Positions 50,508 to 59,498 of a stretch of DNA of 64,000 nucleotides are shown in pieces. The notes beneath the pieces were generated by a model. It was given only the letters and a program-made list of their open reading frames with translations, was not told where the DNA came from and ran no database searches. Position numbers and translations under genes: made by a program. Origin of the DNA: Flavobacteriaceae bacterium (GTDB lineage: Bacteria > Bacteroidota > Bacteroidia > Flavobacteriales > Flavobacteriaceae); assembly GCA_018402135.1 (NCBI GenBank), contig JAGYJF010000006.1, positions 62,001-126,000 of the forward strand, written 5' to 3'. Every line of letters begins with the position of its first letter. Position 1 is the stretch's first letter.

Positions 50508-52265
50508 TTATTCTATTTCTTTTTTGGTTAGTTGGTTCAAGTACATGTTTTGGTAGAAACCTTCTGAGTTCACTAGTGTGTCGTGTGTGCCTTCTTGAAT
50601 AATTTTACCGTCTTCTAAAACAATAATTTTATCGGCATTTTTAGCAGAAGAAATTCGGTGCGTAACGATAATAGTGGTTTTGCTTTTTGATATTTCAAAT
50701 AAACTATTCAATATTTTTTCTTCAGTTTCAGTATCTACCGCAGACAAACAATCATCGAAAAGAAATATTTTTGGCGATTTTATAATGGCACGTGCTATTG
50801 AAAGTCGCTGTTTTTGTCCGCCTGAAAGTGTAATGCCACGTTCACCTAAAATGGTTTGGTAACCTTTTTTAAACTTCACTATATTTTTATGTACGTTGGC
50901 ATTTTTTGCAGCTGAAACGACTTCTTCATCAGTAGCGTTTTCCTTTCCAAAGCGTATGTTGTTTTGAATGGTATCGCTAAATAAAAAAGCTTCCTGAGGC
51001 ACATATCCAATTTCTTTTCTTAAATCGTATAGATTTTGGTCTTTAATTAAGGTTTCATCTATCAGAATTTTTCCTTTTTCAACGTCATATAAACGCCCTA
51101 TCAAATCCAAAATTGTAGATTTTCCGGAGCCTGTTTTTCCCATAATGGCTAATGTCTGTCCTTGATTCACATTAAAGCTCACGCCATTTAACGCCGTGAT
51201 GTTTGTATCTGGATAGGTGAAATGAACGTCTTTAAAAGTGATATTACCTTCTATTTGTGTTCTGTTGTTCACCAGATTTTTTATTTCTGGTTTTTGCTTA
51301 AGAAATTCATTGATACGTTTTTGAGATGCCTCTGCTTGTTGAACCAATGAGGTTACCCAACCAAGTGTGGCAACGGGCCAAGTTAGCATATTGACGTAAA
51401 TTATAAATTCGGCAATGGTGCCAATTTCTTTTATTTCTCCATTAATATATTGATTACCACCAATATAAATAACTAAAATATTACTAACACCAATCAGTAA
51501 GAGCATAAGCGGAAAAAAAAGTGCTTGTATTTTTGCCAAATCTATTTGTTTTTGACGGCTCTCTATTGATAAGGTTCGAAAATTAGCCTGTGTATGTGGC
51601 TCAATGGCGTAGGATTTTATTACTGAAATCCCACTAAAAGCTTCCTGTGTAAAGGCTGACAATTTTGAAAGTTGCTCTTGAACTATGGTGCTTTTTTTAT
51701 GAATGATCGCACTTATATAATAGATAAAAATTGACAAAAATGGTAAAGGTAAAATAGTGTAAAATGTAAGTTTTGGAGCCGTACTGAACATATAGATCAA
51801 TGCTACTGCAAATAAGCTAATCATGTTTATGGTGTACATAATTCCAGGGCCAGCATAATCGCGTACTTTATTAACGTCTTCGGTTATTCTATTCATCAAA
51901 TCACCTGTGCGGTTTGATTTGTAAAAACTAAGTGAAAGTCGCTGGTATTGTTGGTAAATTTCGTTTTTCAAATCGTATTCTATAAATCTTGAAACGTTTA
52001 TAATAGTTTGCCGCATTAAGAAGGTGAAAATACCTGCCACGATAGCCGCGCCAATCAATAATAAAATATTGAATGCTAACTCTGAAGCAAAGTCCTCTTG
52101 TGAAATTTTGCCTTCAAGCCGCGCCGCCACCACATTAATAGATGCTCCTAAAAAACGAGGTGTATATAAGGTGAATATTTTGGCGGCAACGGTAATTATA
52201 ATACCAATAAAAAGGCGGTAACGGTACTTGTAAAAGTATTTATTTATGTGCTTTAATTCTTTCAT
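50508..52265 (-). CDS. ABC exporter, MsbA/multidrug type (fused permease-ATPase)
   Basis: A 585-residue half-transporter: six transmembrane helices (about 15-310) followed by the ATPase (about 335-580). Walker A is GKTGSGKSTI, the Q-loop is in GYVPQEAFLF, the ABC signature is LSGGQKQRLSIARAI, Walker B is IFLFDDCLSAVD and the switch His is in ITHRI-like IVTHRIS. It functions as a homo- or heterodimer. Substrate (lipid, drug or peptide) cannot be told; MsbA-like lipid export is the usual guess. It starts a possible two-gene unit with the PUR protein. Confidence 0.92.
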   Translation of the reverse strand: MKELKHINKYFYKYRYRLFIGIIITVAAKIFTLYTPRFLGASINVVAARLEGKISQEDFASELAFNILLLIGAAIVAGIFTFLMRQTIINVSRFIEYDLKNEIYQQYQRLSLSFYKSNRTGDLMNRITEDVNKVRDYAGPGIMYTINMISLFAVALIYMFSTAPKLTFYTILPLPFLSIFIYYISAIIHKKSTIVQEQLSKLSAFTQEAFSGISVIKSYAIEPHTQANFRTLSIESRQKQIDLAKIQALFFPLMLLLIGVSNILVIYIGGNQYINGEIKEIGTIAEFIIYVNMLTWPVATLGWVTSLVQQAEASQKRINEFLKQKPEIKNLVNNRTQIEGNITFKDVHFTYPDTNITALNGVSFNVNQGQTLAIMGKTGSGKSTILDLIGRLYDVEKGKILIDETLIKDQNLYDLRKEIGYVPQEAFLFSDTIQNNIRFGKENATDEEVVSAAKNANVHKNIVKFKKGYQTILGERGITLSGGQKQRLSIARAIIKSPKIFLFDDCLSAVDTETEEKILNSLFEISKSKTTIIVTHRISSAKNADKIIVLEDGKIIQEGTHDTLVNSEGFYQNMYLNQLTKKEIE

Positions 52266-52346
52266 TTAAAACTTATAGTGGCATCTATTTTATTAACAAA
52301 TTATCGATTTATCATTTTATTTATCAAAAGTAGTCTAATAATAATT

Positions 52347-52354
52347 TACTTTTG
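52347..52354 (+). promoter_or_regulatory. -7 element of the leucine dehydrogenase promoter
   Basis: TACTTTTG (TAnnTTTG) lies 47 bases before the ATG at 52402; -33 TTG is not evident. Confidence 0.45.
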
Positions 52355-52401
52355 CGCAACTTTTTTGAGGATATTTCAAAATAGGCATTTAAACTTTTAG
52401 T

Positions 52402-53511
52402 ATGACTACAGAAATTTTAAGTTCTTCTGAACTTTCCAAAGTTGCCCCGGTTTTTGGTCAAGCATCATTTGATGAGCATGAACAAATTGTTTTTTGCAAC
52501 GACAAAGATACCGGTTTAAAGGCAATAATAGGAATTCATAACACTATTTTAGGACCTGCTTTAGGTGGTACGAGAATGTGGCAATACGCTAGCGAATGGG
52601 AAGCTTTAAACGATGTGTTGCGACTTTCTAGAGGCATGACCTTCAAGTCGGCCATAACAGGTTTAAATTTAGGTGGTGGAAAAGCGGTGATTATTGGTAA
52701 TTCGAAAACTCAAAAGACACCCGAATTAATGCGCAAATTTGGTGAGTTTGTTCATTCATTAAGTGGAAAGTACATCACAGCTGAAGATGTTGGTATGGAA
52801 ACTGCGGATATGGATACGGTTCGTGAGGTAACACCTTATGTTACTGGAATATCTGAAAGTAATGGTGGTGCAGGAAATCCGTCTCCAATAACTGCTTATG
52901 GCGTATTTATGGGAATGAAGGCTGCTGCGAAATTTAAATATGGCTCCGATGTATTAGAAGATAAAATTGTCCTCGTACAAGGCGTTGGCCATGTTGGAGA
53001 GGCATTAGTAGAGCATTTGACCAATGAAGGCGCACGCGTTATTATAGCAGATATAAGCGAAGAACGTCTAGAAAAGGTAAGTGCTAAGTATGGTGCCAGT
53101 ATTTTTAGAGGCGAAAATTTGTTTTCTCAAAAAGTAGATATTTACGCACCGTGCGCTTTGGGTGCAACTATCAATGACGATACCATTTATAATATTCAAG
53201 CCAGCATAATTGCTGGTGCTGCAAACAACCAGTTGGCTGAGGAAAATAAACACGGAAAAATATTACAAGATCGGGGCATTATTTACGCACCAGATTTCCT
53301 TATCAATGCCGGCGGTATAATTAATGTTTATGCGGAATTGGAGCATTATAACAAACAAGAAATAATGCGTAAAACCGAAAATATTTACAATACCACCTTA
53401 GAAATATTAGAACGTGCTCAGCAAAATAACGTCACTACAAATCATGCAGCCGTAAATATCGCTAAGGAACGAATTGCACAACGCAAGGCCGAAAATTTAA
53501 ATACCTTATAA
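52402..53511 (+). CDS. Glu/Leu/Phe/Val dehydrogenase, leucine dehydrogenase type
   Basis: A 369-residue NAD-dependent amino-acid dehydrogenase that deaminates branched-chain amino acids to 2-oxoacids. The catalytic part has GLNLGGGKAVIIGN (substrate-binding lysines, Lys in GGGKAVI) and FKSAITGLNLGGGKA; the Rossmann domain has VQGVGHVGEALVEHLTNEGARVIIAD, then APCALGATINDDT and APDFLINAGGIINVYAELEHY. The length fits leucine dehydrogenases. The N-terminal extension (about 1-25) is typical of the Flavobacteriia form. It stands upstream of nusB, whose promoter motif is separate. Confidence 0.92.
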   Translation: MTTEILSSSELSKVAPVFGQASFDEHEQIVFCNDKDTGLKAIIGIHNTILGPALGGTRMWQYASEWEALNDVLRLSRGMTFKSAITGLNLGGGKAVIIGNSKTQKTPELMRKFGEFVHSLSGKYITAEDVGMETADMDTVREVTPYVTGISESNGGAGNPSPITAYGVFMGMKAAAKFKYGSDVLEDKIVLVQGVGHVGEALVEHLTNEGARVIIADISEERLEKVSAKYGASIFRGENLFSQKVDIYAPCALGATINDDTIYNIQASIIAGAANNQLAEENKHGKILQDRGIIYAPDFLINAGGIINVYAELEHYNKQEIMRKTENIYNTTLEILERAQQNNVTTNHAAVNIAKERIAQRKAENLNTL

Positions 53512-53530
53512 GATTTAAAAAGTATTAGGT

Positions 53531-53538
53531 TACTTTTG
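53531..53538 (+). promoter_or_regulatory. -7 element before nusB
   Basis: TACTTTTG fits TAnnTTTG, 70 bases before the nusB ATG at 53609, indicating a separate promoter. Confidence 0.45.
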
Positions 53539-53608
53539 CAAACTATTAGTTAACTAAAAAGCGCCATGACGTTGGTGTTGTAATTAGGAATAAATAAGTT
53601 CTTTAACA

Positions 53609-54553
53609 ATGTTAAATAGAAGACACATTAGAATTAAGGTAATGCAAACACTTTTTGCTTTTGATGGCAACGAGGCGAGTAACTTTAATACCGATCAAAA
53701 ATTTTTAATGGAAAGCATGGATGGTATGTACGATTTGTATTTACTAATGATGTCGTTATTTATCGAAATCCACAAAAAATCTGAAGATCAATATAAAAAA
53801 CTTCAAAACCGACTATCGGTTGATTCAAATAAAGTGAAGCCAACTAAGCACTTGGTTAACAATAAGTTGTTGTTGAAAATATCAGATAATAAATTACTTT
53901 TAGAATCCATTACCAACCGGAAAATCAACCTTTGGGATTTAGATTTTGAATATGTTGATATTATTTATAAAAACATTGTTAAAAGCGATTTGTTTTCCAC
54001 TTATACCAAAAAACAAAATCCAAATTTTGAGGATGATAAATATTTCATTGTAGAAATTTTCAAAACAATCATCGCGTCCAACGATAAATTATACGATTAT
54101 CTAGAAGATAAAAAAATCACCTGGATTGACGATTTACCAATCATAAACACCAACTTACTCAAGCTTTTAAAGCAAGTTAAATCTAATTCATCAGACGGTT
54201 ATTTTCTGCCAGAACTCTACAAGGATGATGACGATAAACAGTTTGCGATTCAACTTTTCCAAAAAACAATTTTGAATAAAGCTGAACTTTCTCAAGCGAT
54301 GGTTGGTAAAACAACTAATTGGGATTCAGATAGATTGGCTAATATTGATTCGCTGCTTATTACCATGGCTATTTGCGAATTTCAAAAGTTTCCATCTATT
54401 CCTATTAAAGTAACCATCAACGAATATTTAGAAATTGCAAAAGAATACTCAACGCCAAAAAGCAGTACATTTATAAACGGTGTTTTAGATAATTTAGCGA
54501 AAGAATATCAAAATAATGGTTCATTAAATAAGGTTGGTAGAGGATTAGTGTAG
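53609..54553 (+). CDS. nusB: transcription antitermination factor NusB (long Bacteroidota form)
   Basis: A 314-residue protein about twice the length of E. coli NusB, which is normal for Bacteroidota. It begins with the NusB signature MLNRRHIRIKVMQTLFAF and carries the rest of the NusB domain at the C-terminus (about 205-300, LANIDSLLITMAICEFQKFPSIPIKVTINEYLEIAKEYSTPKSSTFINGVLDNLA). The middle (about 30-190) is a helical insertion of unknown role. NusB acts with NusE (S10) in rRNA antitermination. It precedes the DUF1573-yajC pair. Confidence 0.93.
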   Translation: MLNRRHIRIKVMQTLFAFDGNEASNFNTDQKFLMESMDGMYDLYLLMMSLFIEIHKKSEDQYKKLQNRLSVDSNKVKPTKHLVNNKLLLKISDNKLLLESITNRKINLWDLDFEYVDIIYKNIVKSDLFSTYTKKQNPNFEDDKYFIVEIFKTIIASNDKLYDYLEDKKITWIDDLPIINTNLLKLLKQVKSNSSDGYFLPELYKDDDDKQFAIQLFQKTILNKAELSQAMVGKTTNWDSDRLANIDSLLITMAICEFQKFPSIPIKVTINEYLEIAKEYSTPKSSTFINGVLDNLAKEYQNNGSLNKVGRGLV

Positions 54554-54618
54554 TTTCAGTTAATCGGTTTAAAGCGTTAAGAGACCTATAAATGTTTTAA
54601 CAACTACAAAATAATTAC

Positions 54619-54626
54619 TACATTTG
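54619..54626 (+). promoter_or_regulatory. -7 element before the DUF1573 gene
   Basis: TACATTTG fits TAnnTTTG, 45 bases before the ATG at 54672. Confidence 0.45.
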
Positions 54627-54671
54627 ACCTTTAATGCAGCAAATCAAATACAATAATTAAAATTTTAAGTA

Positions 54672-55151
54672 ATGAAAAAAGTAATTTTAGGATTAAGTGC
54701 TTTGTGTTTAGTAATCACAACTTCATGTAAAGAAGACGCTACCGTAAAAATTAAATCAGAAAATGTTGCTGAAGCAGCAGATAGAGATGCCAATGCGGGT
54801 AATTTTCCAATTCTCTCTTTTGATAAAATGGAGCATGATTTTGGTACGCTAGAAGATGGAACGCCTGTTGAAACTACTTTTAAATACACCAATACTGGTA
54901 ACGCTATGTTAGTAGTAAGTGATATTAAAAGTACTTGTGGATGTACTGTGCCTTCTAACTGGACAAGAGAAGTTGCTCCTGGAGAAACAGGTGAGTTTAA
55001 CGTAAAGTTTAATGGTAAAGGTGCAAATCAAGTACAGAAATCAGTAGACCTTACAACCAACACCGAAAAAGGTAAAGAAACTGTAAGAATTAAAGCTTTC
55101 ATTAACCCAAGTTCTACAGCAGGCTCTGCTTCAATTACACCAATTCAATAG
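54672..55151 (+). CDS. DUF1573 lipoprotein
   Basis: A 159-residue lipoprotein (lipobox VITTSC, Cys19) with a DUF1573 Ig-like domain: SFDKMEHDFGTLEDGTPVETTFKYTNTGNAMLVVSDIKSTCGCTVPSNW, with the conserved CGC. Such domains are abundant in Bacteroidota. It lies six bases upstream of yajC, a conserved pairing in the class. The function is unknown; a structural or chaperone role at the cell envelope is possible. Confidence 0.93.
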   Translation: MKKVILGLSALCLVITTSCKEDATVKIKSENVAEAADRDANAGNFPILSFDKMEHDFGTLEDGTPVETTFKYTNTGNAMLVVSDIKSTCGCTVPSNWTREVAPGETGEFNVKFNGKGANQVQKSVDLTTNTEKGKETVRIKAFINPSSTAGSASITPIQ

Positions 55152-55157
55152 TAAGAC

Positions 55158-55448
55158 ATGGGTGAAGGAATAGGTTCGTTTTTGCCATTTGTGGCAATGT
55201 TTGCAGTTGTATATTTCTTTATGATTGCGCCGCAGCTTAAACGACAAAAGAAAGAAAAGAAGTTCGCTAGTGAAATTAAGAAAGGTGATAGAATTATTAC
55301 CAAAAGCGGCATGTATGGTAAAATTATAGAACTTAACGATAAAGATAACAGCTGTGTGATTGAAACACTCGCTGGTAAAATTAAGTTTGATAGATCTGCT
55401 ATTTCTATGGAAATGAGCACCAAACTTCAGTCAACAGCCGAAGCTTAA
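55158..55448 (+). CDS. yajC: preprotein translocase subunit YajC
   Basis: A 96-residue inner-membrane accessory subunit of the Sec translocon. One N-terminal transmembrane helix (about 5-25: FLPFVAMFAVVYFFMIAPQ) is followed by the KRQKKEKKFASEIKKGDRIITKSGMYGKIIEL domain. Length and motifs are canonical. Co-transcribed with the DUF1573 gene and followed by a bidirectional terminator. Confidence 0.95.
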   Translation: MGEGIGSFLPFVAMFAVVYFFMIAPQLKRQKKEKKFASEIKKGDRIITKSGMYGKIIELNDKDNSCVIETLAGKIKFDRSAISMEMSTKLQSTAEA

Positions 55449-55471
55449 TTTCTTAGTAAAAAAAAACATTT

Positions 55472-55507
55472 AAAAAAACCGTTTCAATTATTTGAAGCGG
55501 TTTTTTT
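55472..55507. terminator. bidirectional terminator between yajC and pepT
   Basis: A 16-base arm (55472-55487) pairs with 55492-55507 with one G-T position and a short loop, ending in T7 on plus and in A-run complement on minus. Confidence 0.88.
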
Positions 55508-55508
55508 A

Positions 55509-56753
55509 TTACTTCTTTTGTTTTTTAGCGGTTAACTCGGCAATTTTACAAATCACTTCCGTTGCCTTCATCATACTTTCCACAGGAACGTATTCGTATC
55601 TCCCATGAAAGTTATGGCCTCCAGCAAAAATATTTGGACAGGGCAAACCCATAAACGATAATTGCGACCCGTCGGTTCCGCCGCGAATGGCTTTTATTAA
55701 GGGCTTAATGTCCAATTCTTTCATAGCTTCTTCGGCAATATCAACAGTATGCATGACCGGCAGAATCTTTTCTTTCATATTGAAATATTGATCGGTAATG
55801 GTTACTAAAATTATAGGTTTACCGTATTGGCTATTTAATTCTATCGCCAGTTTATGCATCATTTCTTTACGCGCCTCAAATTTATCCCGATCGTGGTCTC
55901 TAATAATGTAATGTAATTTGGTTTCATCCACTTTTCCATCTATTTGATGCAAATGAAAAAAGCCTTGGTATTCTTCGGTGTGCTCAGGCGTTTCGAGTCT
56001 CGGTAAGGCATTTATAAAGTCGGTTGCAATATACATCGAATTGATCATTTTCCCTTTGGCATAACCCGGATGTACTATTTTACCTTCCACGGTAATAACA
56101 GCTCCTGCAGCGTTAAAATTTTCGTATTCTAACTCACCAATTTGGCTTCCATCCATAGTGTAAGCCCAGTCGGCTCCAAATTTTTCTACATCAAATTTAT
56201 GGGCGCCGCGACCAATTTCTTCATCAGGAGTAAAACACACTCTAATGTTGCCGTGTTCGATTTCGGGATGGTTGATGAGGTATTCCATGGCCGACATAAT
56301 TTCGGTAATTCCAGCTTTATCATCGGCACCAAGAAGGGTAGTGCCGTCAGTGGTTATGATAGTTTGACCCGTATATTGAAGTATATCATCAAAATAGTCG
56401 GGTGATAAAACGATGTTTTTTTCAGAATTTAAAACAATGTCTTTACCATCATAGTTTTCAATAATTTGCGGTTTTACATTGGCTCCAGTGAAATCGGGTG
56501 AGGTATCAAAATGTGAAATAAAACCAATAGTTGGTACATCAACATCCACATTGCTAGGCAAGGTAGCCATAACATAGGCATTTTTATCAATGCTAATATC
56601 ATGCATTCCCATGGTTTTAAGCTCTTCAAAAAGCTTGTTGGCTAAATTCCATTGTTTTTGTGTGCTTGGTGTGGTATCCGAATTTGGATCAGATTCAGTG
56701 TCTATGGTTACATAGCTTATAAATCTATCTATAATAGCTTGTTTTGAAATCAT
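55509..56753 (-). CDS. pepT: peptidase T (tripeptide aminopeptidase)
   Basis: A 414-residue cytoplasmic M20 metallopeptidase that removes the N-terminal residue of tripeptides. Zinc-binding and catalytic motifs are GFISHFDTSPDFTG, LLGADDKAGITEIM, CFTPDEEIGRGAHKFD and IRGGTDGSQLSFMG, with the final His in FAGGHNFHGRYE. The length is that of PepT, and the sequence is complete. Convergent with yajC across a shared terminator. Confidence 0.96.
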   Translation of the reverse strand: MISKQAIIDRFISYVTIDTESDPNSDTTPSTQKQWNLANKLFEELKTMGMHDISIDKNAYVMATLPSNVDVDVPTIGFISHFDTSPDFTGANVKPQIIENYDGKDIVLNSEKNIVLSPDYFDDILQYTGQTIITTDGTTLLGADDKAGITEIMSAMEYLINHPEIEHGNIRVCFTPDEEIGRGAHKFDVEKFGADWAYTMDGSQIGELEYENFNAAGAVITVEGKIVHPGYAKGKMINSMYIATDFINALPRLETPEHTEEYQGFFHLHQIDGKVDETKLHYIIRDHDRDKFEARKEMMHKLAIELNSQYGKPIILVTITDQYFNMKEKILPVMHTVDIAEEAMKELDIKPLIKAIRGGTDGSQLSFMGLPCPNIFAGGHNFHGRYEYVPVESMMKATEVICKIAELTAKKQKK

Positions 56754-56839
56754 TTTTGAATTATTTACTCAAAAGTATTGAACACAATTTTAAGTTACAA
56801 GACATCTAGTACATTCTTTTTTGTTGTGTGCTTTTAAGT

Positions 56840-56847
56840 TATTTTTG
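56840..56847 (+). promoter_or_regulatory. -7 element of the pyrD promoter
   Basis: TATTTTTG (TAnnTTTG) lies 18 bases before the chosen pyrD ATG at 56866, with a TTTG at 56820-56823 as a possible -33. It excludes the longer frame at 56821 as coding start. Confidence 0.55.
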
Positions 56848-56865
56848 CAGGGCAATAATTCTTTT

Positions 56866-57888
56866 ATGTATAAGTATTTCGTTCAACCAATTTTGTTTTA
56901 CTTCGATCCTGAAAAGGTTCATTACTTCACCTTTTCGCTCATAAAAAACCTATGTAAATTACCTGGAGTTAAGTACATTTTGAAATCAATATACAATTTG
57001 GAAAACAAATCCCTAGAGCGTGAAGTATTTGGTTTGACATTTAAAAATCCTGTTGGCCTGGCTGCAGGATTTGATAAAGATGCTAAATTATACAATGAAT
57101 TATCCCATTTAGGATTTGGCTTTATCGAAATTGGAACCATCACGCCGCAAGCTCAAGAAGGTAACCCAAAAAAACGCTTATTTCGATTAAAAAGGGACCA
57201 AGCGATCATCAATAGAATGGGTTTTAACAATGGTGGCATGCATGCTGCCGTCGAGCGGTTAAAGAAAAATAAAAATGTTTTAATCGGCGGTAACATCGGA
57301 AAAAATAAATTAACCCCGAATGAAAATGCTGTTGATGATTATAAGTTGTGTTTTGAAGCACTTTACGATTATGTAGATTATTTTGTAGTGAATGTCAGTT
57401 CGCCTAATACGCCTAACTTACGGGAACTTCAAGATAAAGAACCTTTAACAAAACTCTTAAATGTACTTCAAATTGAAAACCATAAAAAACAGAAGCCAAA
57501 ACCAATTTTATTAAAAATTGCACCCGATTTAACAAACGACCAACTTTTGGATATCATAGATATTGTTAAGTCGACTAAAATAGCTGGTGTTATTGCCACC
57601 AATACAACAATTAGCAGAGATGGCTTGGAAAGTGATGATAAAGATGAAATTGGTGGTTTAAGCGGAAAACCTTTAACGAAGAAGTCAACAGAGGTAATTA
57701 AGTTTTTATCTGAAAAAAGCGGTAAGGCTTTCCCTATTATTGGAGTTGGCGGAATACATTCAGCGCAAGATGCCATTGATAAATTAGATGCGGGTGCGAG
57801 TTTGGTGCAGCTTTATACGGGTTTTATATATGAAGGACCAGCACTTATCAAGTCCATTAACAAAGCAATTATGGCCAGAAGCAACTAA
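56866..57888 (+). CDS. pyrD: dihydroorotate dehydrogenase (quinone), class 2
   Basis: Start at ATG 56866 (340 residues, [21 protein letters not shown]). Membrane-associated class 2 enzyme that oxidises dihydroorotate with quinone in pyrimidine synthesis. The N-terminal helices carry the class 2 membrane extension. FMN site motifs: [36 protein letters not shown], the catalytic Ser region [15 protein letters not shown], and the phosphate-binding [12 protein letters not shown] and [16 protein letters not shown]. It is five bases upstream of the LysE gene. Confidence 0.96.
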   Translation: MYKYFVQPILFYFDPEKVHYFTFSLIKNLCKLPGVKYILKSIYNLENKSLEREVFGLTFKNPVGLAAGFDKDAKLYNELSHLGFGFIEIGTITPQAQEGNPKKRLFRLKRDQAIINRMGFNNGGMHAAVERLKKNKNVLIGGNIGKNKLTPNENAVDDYKLCFEALYDYVDYFVVNVSSPNTPNLRELQDKEPLTKLLNVLQIENHKKQKPKPILLKIAPDLTNDQLLDIIDIVKSTKIAGVIATNTTISRDGLESDDKDEIGGLSGKPLTKKSTEVIKFLSEKSGKAFPIIGVGGIHSAQDAIDKLDAGASLVQLYTGFIYEGPALIKSINKAIMARSN

Positions 57889-57893
57889 TAATT

Positions 57894-58508
57894 TTGAACT
57901 ACGAAACGCTTATTTCATTTGCATTGGCAACCTCGGCCTTGGCAATTTCGCCAGGACCCGATAATATTTATGTGCTGGTGCAAAGCATTACCAATGGCGT
58001 AAAATACGGAATGGCAACAGTTGCCGGACTTATTTCAGGTTGCATCGTGCACACCACTTTATTGGCCTTTGGTTTATCGGCTATTATTAAAACCAACGAT
58101 CATATTTACACGGCCATAAAAATATTTGGAGCTGCTTACTTGCTGTACCTCGCTTATAAAGTTTTTAGAAGCGATTCAAAGATTAGCCTTTCTGGAGATG
58201 CACCAAAAAAGAGTATGCTGCAATTATTTAAGCAAGGCGTTATTATGAATGTGTTGAACCCGAAGGTGACTATTTTCTTCCTGGCCTTTTTCCCTGGATT
58301 TTTATTTAGTGACAGTTTGAGTACGGAAATTCAGTTTTACGTTCTTGGTTTTATTTTTATGTTGGTGTCCTTTGTGATTTTTTCAGGTATTGCTTTTGCA
58401 TCGGGAAGTATTTCTAAATTCACCTCGAGAAATTCAGGGGTGAATCAGTTTTTTAAATGGTTGCAAATTGTTGTATTTGTTGGTATTGCGGTTTATATTC
58501 TGCTATAG
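57894..58508 (+). CDS. LysE-family amino-acid exporter, TTG start
   Basis: A 204-residue membrane protein with about six helices, of the LysE/RhtB family that exports amino acids or related metabolites. The signature AISPGPDNIYVLVQSITNGVKYGMATVAGLISG (about 17-49) and NVLNPKVTIFFLAFFPGF are present. The start codon is TTG, five bases after the pyrD stop; the next in-frame ATG lies inside the first conserved block, so TTG is the likely start. The substrate is not predictable. Confidence 0.9.
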   Translation: MNYETLISFALATSALAISPGPDNIYVLVQSITNGVKYGMATVAGLISGCIVHTTLLAFGLSAIIKTNDHIYTAIKIFGAAYLLYLAYKVFRSDSKISLSGDAPKKSMLQLFKQGVIMNVLNPKVTIFFLAFFPGFLFSDSLSTEIQFYVLGFIFMLVSFVIFSGIAFASGSISKFTSRNSGVNQFFKWLQIVVFVGIAVYILL

Positions 58509-58544
58509 TTTTAGCTTATCAATCTTCGACGCAAAATTCTTTCT

Positions 58545-58552
58545 TATATTTG
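58545..58552 (+). promoter_or_regulatory. -7 element just before the HMG-CoA lyase start
   Basis: TATATTTG (TAnnTTTG) ends eight bases before the ATG at 58560, so the transcript would have almost no leader. Confidence 0.5.
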
Positions 58553-58559
58553 AATTCAA

Positions 58560-59423
58560 ATGAAGCAATCATTGAAAATTATAGAATGTCCGCGGGATGC
58601 CATGCAAGGCATCAAGATGTTCATTCCAACCGAAAAAAAGGTTCAGTATATCCAATCCTTATTGCGCGTTGGTTTTGATACTATTGACTTTGGCAGTTTT
58701 GTCTCACCCAAAGCAATTCCGCAAATGGTAGATACATCTGAAGTTTTGGCCAAACTCGATTTAAGTAAAACCACTAGTAAATTATTAGCGATTATCGCCA
58801 ATACCAGAGGTGCACAGGATGCTGCCCAACATAAAGAAATTAATTATTTAGGATTTCCATTTTCCATTTCTGAAAACTTTCAAATGCGAAACACGCATAA
58901 AACTATAGCAGAGTCTATTGTGACTTTAAATGAAATTTTAGAGATAGCAGACACGTCTGGAAAAGAAGTCGTTGTGTATATTTCGATGGGTTTTGGCAAT
59001 CCTTATGGTGATCCATGGAATGTGGATATCGTAGGGGAATGGACTGAAAAATTAGCAACCATGGGTGTAAAGATTTTATCATTGAGTGATACCGTTGGCA
59101 CTTCCGATCCTGAAACCATCGACTATTTGTTTTCTAATTTAATTCCAAAATATCCACAAATTGAATTTGGTGCCCATTTACATACCACGCCAAGCACTTG
59201 GTTTGAAAAGGTAGACGCCGCCCATAAAGCAGGATGCATGCGTTTTGATGGCGCTATTCAAGGCTTTGGTGGCTGCCCGATGGCCAAAAATGAACTTACG
59301 GGCAATATGCCAACTGAAAGATTGCTCTCGTATTTTACCCAACAAAAATTAAATAATTTGAATGCTTTAAGTTTTGAAAGTGCTTATAATGAAGCAACCA
59401 AGATATTTTCGGTGTATCATTAG
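58560..59423 (+). CDS. hydroxymethylglutaryl-CoA lyase
   Basis: A 287-residue TIM-barrel lyase of the HMGL/DRE-TIM family that splits HMG-CoA to acetyl-CoA and acetoacetate in leucine catabolism. Conserved: the substrate Arg-Asp in ECPRDAMQG, metal-ligating His pair in FGAHLHTT, the G-loop with catalytic cysteine GFGGCPMAKNELTGNMPTE, and SLSDTVGTSDPETI. All lie at the usual places. A leucine dehydrogenase gene in the window also supports leucine breakdown. It is a single gene with its own -7 element. Confidence 0.93.
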   Translation: MKQSLKIIECPRDAMQGIKMFIPTEKKVQYIQSLLRVGFDTIDFGSFVSPKAIPQMVDTSEVLAKLDLSKTTSKLLAIIANTRGAQDAAQHKEINYLGFPFSISENFQMRNTHKTIAESIVTLNEILEIADTSGKEVVVYISMGFGNPYGDPWNVDIVGEWTEKLATMGVKILSLSDTVGTSDPETIDYLFSNLIPKYPQIEFGAHLHTTPSTWFEKVDAAHKAGCMRFDGAIQGFGGCPMAKNELTGNMPTERLLSYFTQQKLNNLNALSFESAYNEATKIFSVYH

Positions 59424-59436
59424 AGTTTGTTAATAA

Positions 59437-59470
59437 TAAAAAAGGTTTGCCAAATCAATGACAAACCTTT
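59437..59470 (-). terminator. terminator of the FecA-like receptor gene
   Basis: A 9-bp stem (59441-59449 with 59462-59470) is followed on the minus strand by a run of T. Plus-strand T's are absent, so it is directional. Confidence 0.75.
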
Positions 59471-59498
59471 CACACTTAAAAAAATCACTCAAATAAAC

